A stretch of 64,000 nucleotides of DNA from Corallococcus macrosporus DSM 14697 (GCF_002305895.1 NZ_CP022203.1:7288001-7352000); one strand, 5' to 3'; shown: positions 17,458 through 27,607, counted from the first letter of the stretch. The notes: generated by a model not told the origin, from the sequence alone. Numbers and translations are program-made.

Positions 17458-18483
17458 ATGTTGATCGTGATGCGACCCGACGCGACGGCCCAGGACATCG
17501 AGCGTGTGAACGATGAAATCCGCCGTCGTGGTTGGCAACCGCACGCGATTCCAGGGGGCACTCGCACGGCGGTTGGCATCACTGGAAATCCGGGCGCGGT
17601 GGAGCCGGAGCCCTTCCGCGTGCTCCCTGGCGTCGCGGACGCCGTCGCCATCTCCCAGCCGTTCAAGCTCGTCAGCCGCGAGGTGAAGCCGGAGGACACG
17701 CAGCTTCGCGTCGGCGACCTGACGATTGGCGGCTCGGCCTTCCACGTCATCGCCGGTCCGTGCTCGGTGGAGTCGCGCGAGCAGATCCTCTCCACCGCGC
17801 ACGCGGTGAAGAAGGCGGGCGCCACCATGCTGCGCGGCGGCGCGTTCAAGCCGCGCACCAGCCCCTATGAGTTCCAGGGCCTCAAGGGTGACGGGCTCGC
17901 GCTGCTGGCCGAGGCGCGCCAGGAGACGGGCCTGCTCGTCACCACCGAGGTGAAGGACACCGCCACGCTCCAGGCCGTCGCGGACGCCACGGACATCCTC
18001 CAGATTGGCGCGCGCAACATGCAGAACTTCAGCCTGCTGGAGGCGGTGGGCGAGCTGCGCAAGCCCGTGCTGCTCAAGCGCGGCATGAGCGCCACCATCA
18101 AGGAGCTGCTGATGGCGGCCGAGTACATCGTCGCCCGCGGCAACACGCAGGTCATCCTCTGCGAGCGCGGCATCCGCACGTTCGAGACGATGACGCGCAA
18201 CACGCTGGACCTCAACGCGGTGCCCATGCTGAAGGCGCTGTCGCACCTGCCCGTCTTCGTGGACCCGTCGCACGGCATCGGCGTGCGCAAGGCGGTGCCG
18301 GCGATGATGCGCGCGGCGACGGCGGTGGGGGCGGACGGCATCATCGTCGAGGTGCACCCCGACCCGCCGCGCGCGAAGTCGGACGGCGCCCAGTCGCTGG
18401 ACTTCTCCGAGTTCGAGAAGTCCATGAACGAGGTCCGCGCCATCGCCCAGGCGATGGGCCGCGAAGTCGTCAGGCTGGGATAG
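17458..18483 (+). CDS. aroF: 3-deoxy-7-phosphoheptulonate synthase (DAHP synthase)
   Basis: This 341-aa protein starts at ATG 17458. It is a class I beta DAHP synthase of the Thermotoga/Bacillus type: an N-terminal ferredoxin-like regulatory domain ([20 protein letters not shown], about 1-70), then the barrel with [41 protein letters not shown] and DPSHGIG. It condenses phosphoenolpyruvate and erythrose 4-phosphate at the entry to the shikimate pathway. The N-terminal domain gives feedback inhibition by aromatic amino acids in relatives. As first gene of the trp operon it couples precursor supply to tryptophan synthesis. The gap to trpD is 3 nt. Confidence 0.96.
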   Translation: MLIVMRPDATAQDIERVNDEIRRRGWQPHAIPGGTRTAVGITGNPGAVEPEPFRVLPGVADAVAISQPFKLVSREVKPEDTQLRVGDLTIGGSAFHVIAGPCSVESREQILSTAHAVKKAGATMLRGGAFKPRTSPYEFQGLKGDGLALLAEARQETGLLVTTEVKDTATLQAVADATDILQIGARNMQNFSLLEAVGELRKPVLLKRGMSATIKELLMAAEYIVARGNTQVILCERGIRTFETMTRNTLDLNAVPMLKALSHLPVFVDPSHGIGVRKAVPAMMRAATAVGADGIIVEVHPDPPRAKSDGAQSLDFSEFEKSMNEVRAIAQAMGREVVRLG

Positions 18484-18486
18484 GCC

Positions 18487-19503
18487 ATGACCCTCAAGGA
18501 AGCGCTGGGCAAGGTGGTGGGCCGGCGCGACCTCACCCGCGAGGAGATGACCCGCGTCATGGGTCTGATGCTCGCCGGGGAGGCTTCGCCTGCCCAGGTT
18601 GGCGCGCTGGCGACGGCGCTGAAGATGAAGGGTGAGACGGAGGATGAAATCCTCGGCGCGGCGGAGGCCATGCGGGCCTGCGCGGCGAAGCTGTCCCCGC
18701 GCGCGGAGGTGGTGCTGGACACCTGCGGCACGGGCGGAGACGGCGCGCACACCTTCAACATCTCCACCGCGGTGGCCTTCGTGGCCGCCGGGGCGGGGGT
18801 GACGGTGGCCAAGCACGGCAACCGCGCGGTCTCCAGCCGCTGTGGCAGCGCGGACGTGCTGGCGGCGCTGGGCGTCTCCATGGAGCGTCCGCACGAGCGC
18901 GTGGCGCGGGACATCGACGAGCACGGCGTGGGCTTCCTCTTCGCGCCCTCGCACCACGGGGCCCTGCGGCACGTGGCGCAGGCGCGGCGGGACATGGGGT
19001 TCCACAGCGTGTTCAACCTGCTGGGGCCGCTGACGAACCCGGCGGGCGCGCGCTACCAGCTCCTGGGGACCTTCGACGGCGGGCGCGTGGAGCAGACGGC
19101 GCGGGTGCTGGGCCGGCTCGGCAGCCGCCGCGCGTGGGTGGTGCACGGGCACGACGGGCTGGATGAAATCTCCCCGTGCAGCGCCACACAGGTCGCGGAG
19201 CTGCGCGAGGACGGCACGGTCCACACCTTCACGGTGTCGCCCCGGGACGCCGGGCTGGACGTGGTGCCGCGCGAGGCCATCGCGGGCGGCGACGCGGAGG
19301 AGAACGCGCAGCGGCTGCGCGCGCTGCTGGACGGCGAGCGCTCGGGGCTGCGCACGGCGGTGCTGCTCAACGCGGCGGCGGCGCTCGTCGTCGTCGGGCT
19401 GGTGACGGACCTGCGTGACGGCGTGCGCAAGGCCGAGCACGCCATCGACTCGGGCGCGGCGCGGCGCAAGCTGGCGGCGCTCATCGATGGGGCCGTGTCA
19501 TGA
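18487..19503 (+). CDS. trpD: Anthranilate phosphoribosyltransferase
   Basis: This 338-aa protein is full length. Signatures are the PRPP loop DTCGTGGDG, the [27 protein letters not shown] stretch (anthranilate and phosphate contacts) and [11 protein letters not shown]. It transfers the phosphoribosyl group of PRPP to anthranilate, step 2 of tryptophan synthesis, in the cytosol. The start at 18487 lies 3 nt after the aroF stop, and the stop overlaps the trpC start (ATGA). It is a stand-alone TrpD, not fused to TrpG; the glutaminase subunit is at 30868-31431. Confidence 0.97.
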   Translation: MTLKEALGKVVGRRDLTREEMTRVMGLMLAGEASPAQVGALATALKMKGETEDEILGAAEAMRACAAKLSPRAEVVLDTCGTGGDGAHTFNISTAVAFVAAGAGVTVAKHGNRAVSSRCGSADVLAALGVSMERPHERVARDIDEHGVGFLFAPSHHGALRHVAQARRDMGFHSVFNLLGPLTNPAGARYQLLGTFDGGRVEQTARVLGRLGSRRAWVVHGHDGLDEISPCSATQVAELREDGTVHTFTVSPRDAGLDVVPREAIAGGDAEENAQRLRALLDGERSGLRTAVLLNAAAALVVVGLVTDLRDGVRKAEHAIDSGAARRKLAALIDGAVS

Positions 19504-20305
19504 CCCTCCCTTCGAACGGCCCTGCGCCAGGAACGTTGGATCGCATCATGGCGCGCAAACGCCAGGAGCTCGCGGCGCGTCCGCCCATGGCGCCTCGCGT
19601 GCGCCCCGTCCACCGCGACTTCGCCCAGGGCCTGGTGACCCACCGCTCCGGGCGGCGCGTGAGCGTCATCGCGGAGGTGAAGCGCAAGAGCCCGTCAGGG
19701 GGCGCGTTCCCCCACGCCGACGTGGTGGCGGTGGCCCGGGCCTATGAGGCCGCGGGCGCCAGCGCCATCAGCGTGCTGACGGATGGGCCGGACTTCGGCG
19801 GCGCGCTGGAGGACCTCGTGGCGGTGCGGGCGGCGGTGGCGCTGCCCGTGCTGCGCAAGGACTTCCTCGTCGCCGCGCGTGAAGTGGAGGAGAGCGCGCT
19901 GTGGGGCGCCGACGCGGTGCTGCTCATCGCCGACGCGCTGGAGGACGGCGAGCTGCGGGAGATGGTCGCCACGGCGAAGGCGGTGGGCGTGGCCGCGTTG
20001 GTGGAGGCCCACACGGAGGCGCACGCCGAGCGCGCGCTGGCCGCGGGCGCGAAGCTGGTGGGCATCAACAACCGCGACCTCGCCACGCTGAAGACGGACA
20101 CGGGGACGGCGCTGCGGGTGATGCCGAAGCTCCGCACCCGGGCCCGGGTGCTGGTGGCGGAGAGCGGCCTGAAAACCCCGCGGACCTGCTGGCGGCCCAG
20201 GACGCGGGCGCGGACGCGGTCCTGGTGGGCGAGTCGCTGCTCCGCGAGCCCGACCCTGGACACGCGCTGCGGCGGCTGCTCGGGCTGGAGGACGCGGCCC
20301 CATGA
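19500..20305 (+). pseudogene. trpC: Indole-3-glycerol phosphate synthase with apparent -1 frameshift
   Basis: Reading from ATG 19500 gives a normal TrpC barrel: [79 protein letters not shown]. After Lys-Thr-Pro at 20172-20180 the frame runs into Arg/Trp/Cys-rich nonsense. The expected end, [20 protein letters not shown] and onward, continues in the next frame and stops at 20303-20305, overlapping the trpF start by 4 nt. The span is 806 nt, one short of 269 codons. A missing G at about 20180/20181 (CCGCGG for CCGGCGG) explains it. Without correction the frame stays open through trpF and joins trpB in frame, giving an artificial 883-residue chimera. The lost GES phosphate-binding loop would be needed for activity. 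Either a sequencing error or a true mutation is possible. Confidence 0.9.
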
Positions 20306-20940
20306 GCGTCCGCGTGAAGGTGTGCGGCGTCACCCGGCTGTCCGACGCGGTGGCCGCGTGGGAGGCGGGCGTGGACGCGCTGGGCCTCAACTTCTATCCG
20401 AAGTCCCCCCGCTACCTGGACCTGCCCACGGCGGCGGCCCTGGCGCGCACGCGTCCGCCGCTGGGCGCGCTGCTGGGGGTGTTCGTCAACGCGGCGCCGG
20501 ACACCATCCGGGAGACGGTGCGCGCCTGCGGCCTCACGGCCGTGCAGCTCCATGGGGACGAGCCCCCGGAGGCCTGCTCGGGCTACGGGGTGCCCGTCAT
20601 CAAGGCGCTGCGGGTGACGGGGCCGGAAGATGTGGCCCGGGCCCGGACGTATGTGGGCGTGGGGGACGTGAAGGGCCTGCTGCTGGACGGCGCGGCCCCG
20701 GGGTACGGCGGCGGCGGGGTGGGCTTCGACTGGTCCCTGGTCGCCGGGCTTTCGGGGAGCGGCGTGCCGGTGCTGGTGGCGGGTGGCCTCAAGCCCTCCA
20801 ACGTGGCCCAGGCGGTGCGCGCGACGCGGCCCTACGGCGTGGACGTGGCCAGCGGCGTGGAGTCCGCCCCTGGCATCAAGGACGTGGAGGCGGTGCGCGC
20901 CTTCGTGCGCGCCGCGAAGTCCATCAACCTCTGGGAGTGA
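20302..20940 (+). CDS. trpF: Phosphoribosylanthranilate isomerase
   Basis: This 212-aa TIM-barrel enzyme starts at ATG 20302, overlapping the original trpC stop. The catalytic Cys is in [12 protein letters not shown], and other family blocks are [48 protein letters not shown] and [16 protein letters not shown] (catalytic Asp in LLLDG). It performs the Amadori rearrangement of phosphoribosylanthranilate to CdRP, the substrate of TrpC. It is a separate gene rather than a TrpCF fusion. The gap to trpB is 5 nt. Confidence 0.96.
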   Translation: MSVRVKVCGVTRLSDAVAAWEAGVDALGLNFYPKSPRYLDLPTAAALARTRPPLGALLGVFVNAAPDTIRETVRACGLTAVQLHGDEPPEACSGYGVPVIKALRVTGPEDVARARTYVGVGDVKGLLLDGAAPGYGGGGVGFDWSLVAGLSGSGVPVLVAGGLKPSNVAQAVRATRPYGVDVASGVESAPGIKDVEAVRAFVRAAKSINLWE

Positions 20941-20945
20941 CAGAC

Positions 20946-22151
20946 ATGAGTACGGAGACTGCCGCCGGCCGCTTCGGGCGCTACGGCGGACGCTACGTGC
21001 CGGAGACGCTGGTCCCGGCGCTGCTGGAGCTGGAGGAGGCGTATGCCGCCGCCAGCGCGGACCCGGCCTTCGGTGAGGAGGTCGCCCGGGTGCTGCGCGA
21101 GTTCGTGGGCCGGCCCACGACGCTGACGCCCGCCCGTCGCCTCACGGAGGCCTGGGGCGGAGCGGACGTGTGGCTCAAGCGCGAGGACCTGGCGCACACC
21201 GGCGCGCACAAAATCAACAACACCGTGGGGCAGGTGCTGCTCGCGAAGCGGATGGGCAAGAAGCGCATCATCGCGGAGACGGGCGCGGGCCAGCACGGCG
21301 TGGCCACCGCCACCGCGTGCGCCCTCTTCGGCCTGCCCTGCGAGGTGTACATGGGCGCGCTGGACGTGGAGCGGCAGGCGCTCAACGTCTTCCGCATGCG
21401 CGCGCTGGGCGCGGTGGTGCGGCCGGTGGAGTCCGGCTCGCGCACGCTGAAGGACGCGATGAACGAGGCCATGCGCACCTGGGTGTCGCAGGTGTCGGAC
21501 ACGCACTACGTCATCGGCAGCGCGGCAGGGCCGCACCCGTACCCCACGGTGGTGCGCGACTTCCAGGCCGTCATCGGCCGCGAGCTGCGCACGCAGGCCC
21601 AGGCGGCCTGGGGTGGACTGCCGGACGCCATCATCGCGTGCGTGGGCGGCGGGTCGAATGCCATTGGCGTGCTGCACCCGTTCATCGGTGACGCCAGCGT
21701 GCGGCTGGTGGGCGTGGAGGCCGGAGGCCACGGCCTGGCTTCGAAGCAGCACGGCGCGTCGCTGACGCTGGGGACGGAGGGCGTGCTGCACGGCTCGCGC
21801 TCGCTGGTGCTCCAGGACGAGGACGGCCAGATTCAGGAGGCGCACAGCATCTCCGCGGGCCTGGACTACCCGGGCGTGGGGCCAGAGCTGGCGCACCTGG
21901 CGAAGACGGGGCGCATGGAGGTCCGCACCGCCACCGACGACGAGGCGCTGGCGGCCTTCTACGAGGTGGCGCGCCTGGAGGGCATCCTCCCCGCGCTGGA
22001 GACGTCCCACGCCTTCGCGCGCGGCCGGGAGCTGGCGCGCGAGCTGGGCGCGGGCAGGCACCTGGTCATCAACTGCTCGGGCCGCGGCGACAAGGACGTG
22101 GCCACGATCTCCGCGCGGGGCGTGCCTCCGCCGGTGGGGGTGAAGGCGTGA
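20946..22151 (+). CDS. trpB: Tryptophan synthase beta subunit
   Basis: This 401-aa protein starts at ATG 20946, with GGGAGTGA overlapping the trpF stop as ribosome site. It is the TrpB1 type: [12 protein letters not shown] near the N-terminus, the PLP lysine in [22 protein letters not shown], and the phosphate-binding glycine loop [10 protein letters not shown]. It joins indole and serine in an alpha2beta2 complex with TrpA. Its frame is the same as that of the 5' part of trpC, so an automatic call may fuse them; the strong internal start and family alignment argue for the separate gene. Confidence 0.97.
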   Translation: MSTETAAGRFGRYGGRYVPETLVPALLELEEAYAAASADPAFGEEVARVLREFVGRPTTLTPARRLTEAWGGADVWLKREDLAHTGAHKINNTVGQVLLAKRMGKKRIIAETGAGQHGVATATACALFGLPCEVYMGALDVERQALNVFRMRALGAVVRPVESGSRTLKDAMNEAMRTWVSQVSDTHYVIGSAAGPHPYPTVVRDFQAVIGRELRTQAQAAWGGLPDAIIACVGGGSNAIGVLHPFIGDASVRLVGVEAGGHGLASKQHGASLTLGTEGVLHGSRSLVLQDEDGQIQEAHSISAGLDYPGVGPELAHLAKTGRMEVRTATDDEALAAFYEVARLEGILPALETSHAFARGRELARELGAGRHLVINCSGRGDKDVATISARGVPPPVGVKA

Positions 22152-22939
22152 GCGGCGAGATTGCACAGGCCTTCGCGCGGGCGAAGGCGCGCGGTGAGGG
22201 CGTGCTGGTGGCCTACGCCATGGCGGGCGACCCGGACCTGCCTCGCTCGGTGGACGTGTTCGCCGCGCTGGTGGAGGGCGGCGCGGACATCCTGGAGCTG
22301 GGCGTGGCGTTCAGCGACCCCATCGCGGACGGCCCCGTCATCCAGGGCGCGGCGGAGCGGGCGCTCAAGGCCGGCTCCACGCTCAAGCGCGTGCTGGACG
22401 AGGTGGTGCCGGCGGTGCGCCAGCGCTGCCCCCAGACGCCGCTGGTCATCATGACGTACGTCAACGTCATCATGGCCATGGGCGAGGCGCGCTACGCGAA
22501 GCTCGCGCGGGAGCGGGGCGTGTCAGGAACCATCCTCCCTGACTTGCCGCCCGAGGAGAGCGCGGCCCTGCGCGCCACCTTCGACGCGGAGGGGATGGAC
22601 TTGATTCCGCTGTGCGCGCCCACCACGCCCCCGGCGCGGGCGCAGGCCATCGCGAAGGACGGACGTGGCTTCGTCTATTGCGTCTCCGTGTCGGGCGTGA
22701 CGGGCATGCGCGCGGAGCTGCCGCCCGACCTGTCACAGCGGCTGGACCTGGTGCGCAAGGCCGCGTCCGTGCCCATCGTCGCGGGCTTTGGCATTTCCAC
22801 CGAGGAGCAGGCGCGAACGCTGTCTGCCCATGCGGACGGCGTCGTCGTGGGCAGCGCGTTGGTGCGCGCCGCGCACACAGAAGGCCCCGCGGCGGCGAAG
22901 GCGCTGTGTGCCGACATCAAGCGCGGGCTGCGACGTTGA
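22148..22939 (+). CDS. trpA: Tryptophan synthase alpha subunit
   Basis: This 263-aa protein starts at GTG 22148, overlapping the trpB stop (GTGA). The barrel carries the two catalytic acids in context ([16 protein letters not shown] with Glu, and PDLPPEES with Asp) and the flexible loop [14 protein letters not shown]. It cleaves indole-3-glycerol phosphate and channels indole to TrpB. It is the last gene of the aroF-trpDCFBA unit; an AT-rich stem and a GC-rich compound hairpin follow within 110 bp. Confidence 0.97.
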   Translation: MSGEIAQAFARAKARGEGVLVAYAMAGDPDLPRSVDVFAALVEGGADILELGVAFSDPIADGPVIQGAAERALKAGSTLKRVLDEVVPAVRQRCPQTPLVIMTYVNVIMAMGEARYAKLARERGVSGTILPDLPPEESAALRATFDAEGMDLIPLCAPTTPPARAQAIAKDGRGFVYCVSVSGVTGMRAELPPDLSQRLDLVRKAASVPIVAGFGISTEEQARTLSAHADGVVVGSALVRAAHTEGPAAAKALCADIKRGLRR

Positions 22940-22951
22940 GGTGACGGGCGC

Positions 22952-23051
22952 GAAAATCCGCCCAAATCGATTTTCCGGAATTATTCCACTTCCCTAAAAG
23001 GCCTCTGGACCTCCGAGACAGCCCGCATGGCGCGGGCCCCCAGCTCGGAGG
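22952..23051 (+). terminator. Two stem-loops between trpA and the CARDB gene
   Basis: GAAAATC (22952-22958) pairs with GATTTTC (22969-22975), 13 nt after the trpA stop. Further on, CCTCCGAG (23010-23017) pairs with CTCGGAGG (23044-23051), enclosing a nested GCCCGC/GCGGGC stem (23021-23026/23032-23037). The first suits trp-operon termination. The second could be a terminator or part of the 5' leader of the next gene, whose GGAGG lies at 23061-23065. An odd palindrome GGAATTATTCC sits at 22977-22987. Confidence 0.4.
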
Positions 23052-23069
23052 CATCCGTCCGGAGGCGAT

Positions 23070-26000
23070 ATGCGATTACGGCGAAGGCCGTGTTGGAGCG
23101 GTACGGCCCTGCTGACAGCGGGGTTGATGGTGGGCTGCGGGGGCGGTGCGGACCCCACCCAGGTGAAGGGCCAGGCCAAGAGCCTGGACGTGGGCCCGGA
23201 CCTGGTGGTTCGCGAAATCAGCGGCCCCGCCAGCCTGCGCCCCGGGGAGCCCTTCACGGCCACCGTGCGCGTCTGCAATGAGGGGACGACGCCCGCGCAG
23301 CCCTCCGGGGGGCCCATCCTGCTGGACTTGTACCTGTCCATGGATGACGCGCTGTCCTGGCCCACGCCCGGCGCGCCGCCGCCCCTGGACCAGACGCTGC
23401 TGGGCACCCTGGAAGTGGGCTGGCCCGCCCCCGGGCACTGCACGGCGCGCGCCTTCTCCGCGCAGGCCGAGCTGCCGCCCGCCGCGCAGCAGGACGGCAC
23501 CTTCTACCTGGGCGCCATCGTCGACGCGCAGCACGCGCTGACCGAGCTGCGGGAGGCCAACAACACCGGCGTCCGGGCGCTGGGCGTGGGCTTCCTGCCG
23601 GACCTGGTCGTCACGGACGTCAGCGGCCCCGCGAGCGTGCTCCACGGGACCTCGTTCACCACCAAGGTCACGGTGTGCAACCAGGGCACGCAGTCGTCCC
23701 CCAACGGCGACGTGGACGTCTATCTCTCCACGGCTGACAGCCTGTCCGTGCCCGCGCCCGGCGCGCCGCCGCCCCTGGACCAGGCCTGGGTGGGCAGCAC
23801 GGACGTGCCGCCGCTGGCCATCGGGCAGTGCGTCACCCGTCATGTCCCCTCCGCCGCCACGCCGCCTCCCGGCAGCGCGCCCGAGCAGCCGCTCTACCTG
23901 GGCGCCATCGTCGACAGCGGCCAGAACGAGAGCGAGCTGAACGAAGGCAACAACGCGCGCGTCGGCGGCCCCATTGGCCTGGGTGACGGGCCCGACCTCG
24001 TCATCACCTCGGTGCAGGCGCCTCCCAACGCCGAGCTGGGCTCGGACTTCACCGCCACCGTGAGGGTCTGCAACCAGGGGACGCAGCCCGCGCCGACCTC
24101 CCAGGTGGAGCTGCACTTCTCCGCGGACGGCGACATCTCCCTGCCTGGCCCGGGTGGCTTGCCCCCGGACCAGCTGCGGGTCGGGATGACGGACGTGCCG
24201 CCGTTGAGCCCGGGCGACTGCGCCGCGCGCGCCGTTCAGGCCACCGCCGACCCTGTCCCGAGCATTCCGCAGCCCGGCCCCGTGACGCTGGCCGCCATCG
24301 TCGATGCCCAACAGCAGATGCCGGAGCTGCGCGAGGACAACAACGTCTTCGTCGGCGGCGACATCGGCCTGGGCCTCGGGCCAGACCTCGTGGTCACCGC
24401 CCTGAGCGCGCCCGCCAGCGTGCGCGCCTGGGAGTCCTTCATGACCACCGTGACGGTCTGCAATCAGGGAACGGCGACAGCGAGCCACGCCGAGCTCGGA
24501 CTGTACCTCTCCATGGCGCCGACGCTGGACGCCCCGGCCGTGAATGGCCCCCTCCTGGGCGTCCAGAGCCCGCTGGGCTGGCTGAGCGTCCCCCCGCTGG
24601 CGCCGGAGCAGTGCCTCACCCAGGACGTCATGGCCTCGGCGATGCGCCCGGAGGACGCGCCACCCCAGCGGACGTCCTTCTACCTGGGCGCCTTCATCGA
24701 CACCCATTTGGATGTGCAGGAGCTGCGCGAGGACAACAACGCCTTCGTCCACGGCCTCGTCGGCGTGGGTGAGCTCCCGGACCTCGTCGTCACCGCGCTG
24801 CGGGGCCCCGCCAGCGTGGAGAACGGCCCCTTCACCGTCACCGCCCGGGTCTGCAACCAGGGCACCCAGCCCGCGAGCCCCACCGACGTGGTGCTCTTCC
24901 TCTCCACCCATGACACCTTGAGTCCCCCCATCCCCGGGAGCCCGTACCCGTACCCGGACCCATCGACGCAGGTGCCCATTGGAGGGCTCCCCGTCCCTCC
25001 GTTGGGGGCCAACACGTGCGTCACGCTGCACAACACCGCGTCCGTCCATGTCCCGGGGATGCCGGAGCACACGCGCTTCTTCCTGGGCGGCGTCATCGAC
25101 GCGGCGGACTCGGTCGACGAGCTGCGCGACGACAACAACGCCTTCGTCGGCGGCGCCATGGGCGTGGGCCACGGGCCCGACCTGGTCATCACCGCCGTCA
25201 CCCCCCCCGCGAACGTACGGAAGTATGACGACTTCATCGCCACCGTGCGCGTGTGCAACCAGGGCACCCAGCCGTCCAGCGTCACCCAGGCGGAGCTGTA
25301 CCTCTCCACTGAAAACCACCTGCGCATGCCGGACTGGAACACCCCGGGCTCGCCCTTCCCCTGGAGCCAGTCCCCCATCGGCGGCGTGAGTGTGCCGCCG
25401 CTGTCTCCAGGCCACTGCCTCAACCTGCAAGCGCAGGCGCACGCGCACCCGCCCCCCGACGTGCCGCCGAACGCGGCCGTCTACGTGGGCGCCATCATCG
25501 ACACGTATCAAGGCGAGACGGAGCTGCGCGAGGACAACAACATCTTCGTCAGCGGCCTCATCGGCGTGGGCGACGGCCCCGACCTGGTCATCACCGCCAT
25601 CACCGCGCCGCCGAGCGTGATGGAGAACGACGAGTTCACCGCCACCATCACGCTCTGCAATCAAGGCACCGCGCCCTCCTTCTACACGGAGGTGGAGCTG
25701 TACCTCTCCACGCAGGCCCACGTCGCCATGCCGCAGGTGAATGGCCCCGGCCCGATATTCCCCGACACGCAGCGGCCCATTGGCGGAGTGAGCGTGTCAC
25801 ACCTGGCCGAGGGGCAATGCGAGACTCACGCTTTCATGGCGTGGGGAGGCCGTCCCTACGTGGCGACGCCGGGCCAGCCGCTCTACGTGGGCGCCTCCGT
25901 CGATGGGTGGAAGAACGTCGAGGAGCTGCGGGAGGACAACAACACCTTCGTCAGTGGCCGCATCGGCGTGGGCAACGGCCCCGACCTGGTCGTCACCGAG

Positions 26001-27590
26001 GTGCAGGCGCCCCCCAGCGTGCTGGACAATGACACCTTCACCGCCACCGTGACTGTCTGCAACCAGGGCACGAACATGTCGGGCAGCACGCACGCCGAGC
26101 TGCACTTCGCCTCGGAGCCCGTGCTGGCCATGCCGAGCGCCAATCCTCCAGGCCCACCCTTCCCGCCAACCCAGGTTGGCGTCGGAGGGATGAGCGTACC
26201 GCCCCTCCCCGCCGGCAGGTGCTTCACCGGCGACGTGACGGCCACCGCGCAGCGTCCCCCCGGAGCGCAGCCCGGCACGACGCTCTACGTGGGAGCCCTT
26301 GTCGACGGCCCCCAGTACGAGCCGGAGCTGCGCGAGGACAACAACACCTTCGTCAGCGGCCTCATCGGCGTGGGCCATGGCTCAGACCTGGTCGTCACCG
26401 ACGTCACCGCGCCGGCGAGCGTGTACGAGAACGACAGCTTCACCGCCACCGTCACTGTCTGCAACCAGGGCACCTCCTCCTCCATGGATGCGCCGCTGGA
26501 GGTCCACCTCTCCACGGAGGCCACGTTGACCCCGTACCCATTGGACCACCCAGGCGGGCCGCTGCCGGACAGCCAGGTCCGCGTGGGATACCAGAACGTC
26601 CCCCCGTTGGACGCCAATGACTGCATCACCTTGAGCGTCCCCGCCCAGGGGCAGCGGCCCGTCGCGTCTCAGCCCGACCAGGCCCTCTACCTGGGCGCGC
26701 TCATCATCCCGTCGAGGAGCTGGCATGAAGCCGAGCTGCGCGAGGACAACAACACCTTCGTGAGCGGCCTCATCGGTGTGGGCCATGGCGCGGACCTCGT
26801 CGTCACCGCCATCACCGCGCCGCCGAGCGTGGAGGAGCACGAAGACTTCACCGCCACCCTCACCGTCTGCAACCAGGGCACAGTGTCCTCCTCCTACACG
26901 GAGCTGGCGCTGTACCTCTCCACGCGGCCCCACCTCGTCGTCCAGGAGGGACAGGGCCCGGATCCGCAATCTTCGGACTCGCAGCGCTTCGTGGGCGGTT
27001 GGAACGCGCAGCCGCTCGCGCCGGGGCAGTGCGTCACCAGCCCCGTCATGGCCTGGGCCGCCCGTCCCTACGCGGCGGAGCCGGGCCAGCCCCTCTACCT
27101 GGGCGCAGCCATCGACCAGTATGACTCCGAGCCCGAGCTGCGCGAGGACAACAACACCTTCGTCAGCGGCCTCATCGGCGTGGGCAGCGACCCCGACCTG
27201 GTCGTCACGTCCATCTCCGGTCCGAGCTCGGTCAGGACGGGCAGCGCCTTCACCGCCACCGTGCGGGTGTGCAACCAGGGCACCACGTCCTCCGGCGGCG
27301 TGGACGTGGAGCTGTTCATGTCGAGCGACAGCACGCTCGACGCGCCGGGAGCGTACGGTCCGGGCCCCGTCGCCGAGGAGCAGGTGTCCATCGGCGGGGT
27401 GCAGCTCTCCGGGCTGGCCGCGGGCCAGTGCGCCACGCGCAACGTCTCCGTGGCGGCCTACACGCCCCCAGGCTCCGCGCCCACCGGGTTCTTCTACCTG
27501 GGGGCCATTGTCGACGTATGGAACGGCACGCCAGAGCTGCGCGAGGACAACAACGCCCTCGCGAACCGGCTCATCATGGTGACGCCGTAA
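23070..27590 (+). CDS. Giant lipoprotein with eleven CARDB (Ig-like) repeats
   Basis: This 1506-aa protein starts at ATG 23070 behind GGAGG. A signal peptide ends in the lipobox LMVGC. From residue about 42 the rest is eleven tandem modules of about 133 residues. Each opens with (G/L)PDLV(V/I)T and xPxSV, contains VCNQGT, then a PPLxxGQC segment, then LYLGAxxD, and closes with ELREDNNxFVxG(L/R)IGVG. This is the CARDB cell-adhesion-related fold. Each module has two Cys, in VCNxGT and in the GQC/GxC segment, one pair per repeat, consistent with an intra-module disulfide outside the cytosol. No catalytic domain or C-terminal sorting signal is seen. Inference: a long surface-exposed rod. It is monocistronic, ended by a strong hairpin. 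Confidence 0.88.
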   Translation: MRLRRRPCWSGTALLTAGLMVGCGGGADPTQVKGQAKSLDVGPDLVVREISGPASLRPGEPFTATVRVCNEGTTPAQPSGGPILLDLYLSMDDALSWPTPGAPPPLDQTLLGTLEVGWPAPGHCTARAFSAQAELPPAAQQDGTFYLGAIVDAQHALTELREANNTGVRALGVGFLPDLVVTDVSGPASVLHGTSFTTKVTVCNQGTQSSPNGDVDVYLSTADSLSVPAPGAPPPLDQAWVGSTDVPPLAIGQCVTRHVPSAATPPPGSAPEQPLYLGAIVDSGQNESELNEGNNARVGGPIGLGDGPDLVITSVQAPPNAELGSDFTATVRVCNQGTQPAPTSQVELHFSADGDISLPGPGGLPPDQLRVGMTDVPPLSPGDCAARAVQATADPVPSIPQPGPVTLAAIVDAQQQMPELREDNNVFVGGDIGLGLGPDLVVTALSAPASVRAWESFMTTVTVCNQGTATASHAELGLYLSMAPTLDAPAVNGPLLGVQSPLGWLSVPPLAPEQCLTQDVMASAMRPEDAPPQRTSFYLGAFIDTHLDVQELREDNNAFVHGLVGVGELPDLVVTALRGPASVENGPFTVTARVCNQGTQPASPTDVVLFLSTHDTLSPPIPGSPYPYPDPSTQVPIGGLPVPPLGANTCVTLHNTASVHVPGMPEHTRFFLGGVIDAADSVDELRDDNNAFVGGAMGVGHGPDLVITAVTPPANVRKYDDFIATVRVCNQGTQPSSVTQAELYLSTENHLRMPDWNTPGSPFPWSQSPIGGVSVPPLSPGHCLNLQAQAHAHPPPDVPPNAAVYVGAIIDTYQGETELREDNNIFVSGLIGVGDGPDLVITAITAPPSVMENDEFTATITLCNQGTAPSFYTEVELYLSTQAHVAMPQVNGPGPIFPDTQRPIGGVSVSHLAEGQCETHAFMAWGGRPYVATPGQPLYVGASVDGWKNVEELREDNNTFVSGRIGVGNGPDLVVTEVQAPPSVLDNDTFTATVTVCNQGTNMSGSTHAELHFASEPVLAMPSANPPGPPFPPTQVGVGGMSVPPLPAGRCFTGDVTATAQRPPGAQPGTTLYVGALVDGPQYEPELREDNNTFVSGLIGVGHGSDLVVTDVTAPASVYENDSFTATVTVCNQGTSSSMDAPLEVHLSTEATLTPYPLDHPGGPLPDSQVRVGYQNVPPLDANDCITLSVPAQGQRPVASQPDQALYLGALIIPSRSWHEAELREDNNTFVSGLIGVGHGADLVVTAITAPPSVEEHEDFTATLTVCNQGTVSSSYTELALYLSTRPHLVVQEGQGPDPQSSDSQRFVGGWNAQPLAPGQCVTSPVMAWAARPYAAEPGQPLYLGAAIDQYDSEPELREDNNTFVSGLIGVGSDPDLVVTSISGPSSVRTGSAFTATVRVCNQGTTSSGGVDVELFMSSDSTLDAPGAYGPGPVAEEQVSIGGVQLSGLAAGQCATRNVSVAAYTPPGSAPTGFFYLGAIVDVWNGTPELREDNNALANRLIMVTP
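23191..27590 (+). repeat. Eleven tandem ~400-bp coding repeats
   Basis: The repeat period is about 400 bp (in multiples of 3), from the first GPDLVV codons at about 23191 to the stop. Conservation at DNA level is highest at module borders: a 51-bp stretch at 26325-26375 is identical to 27135-27185, 810 bp (two units) away. In-frame loss or gain of modules by recombination is therefore possible. Confidence 0.85.
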
Positions 27591-27607
27591 TCATCGATGG
27601 CTGAGAA

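Noticed and set aside
17357-17464. A leader peptide controlling aroF-trp by attenuation
   Set aside because: The 35-codon frame has no Trp, one Phe and no ribosome site, and its stop falls after the aroF start.
17275-19440. A 721-codon open frame antisense to aroF and trpD
   Set aside because: Lies over two clear enzymes on the other strand; low-complexity translation.
20169-20183. Programmed -1 ribosomal frameshifting in trpC
   Set aside because: CTGAAAACCCCG offers no in-frame X XXY YYZ heptamer, no stimulatory structure was evident, and TrpC is not known to use it; a simple deletion fits better.
19500-22151. A true TrpC-TrpB fusion protein
   Set aside because: The middle 260 residues are the wrong frame of trpF, and the natural TrpC end and overlapping starts are present in the adjacent frame.
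23076-25721. An 881-codon open frame antisense to the CARDB gene
   Set aside because: Repeats the periodicity of the plus-strand modules and gives no recognisable fold.
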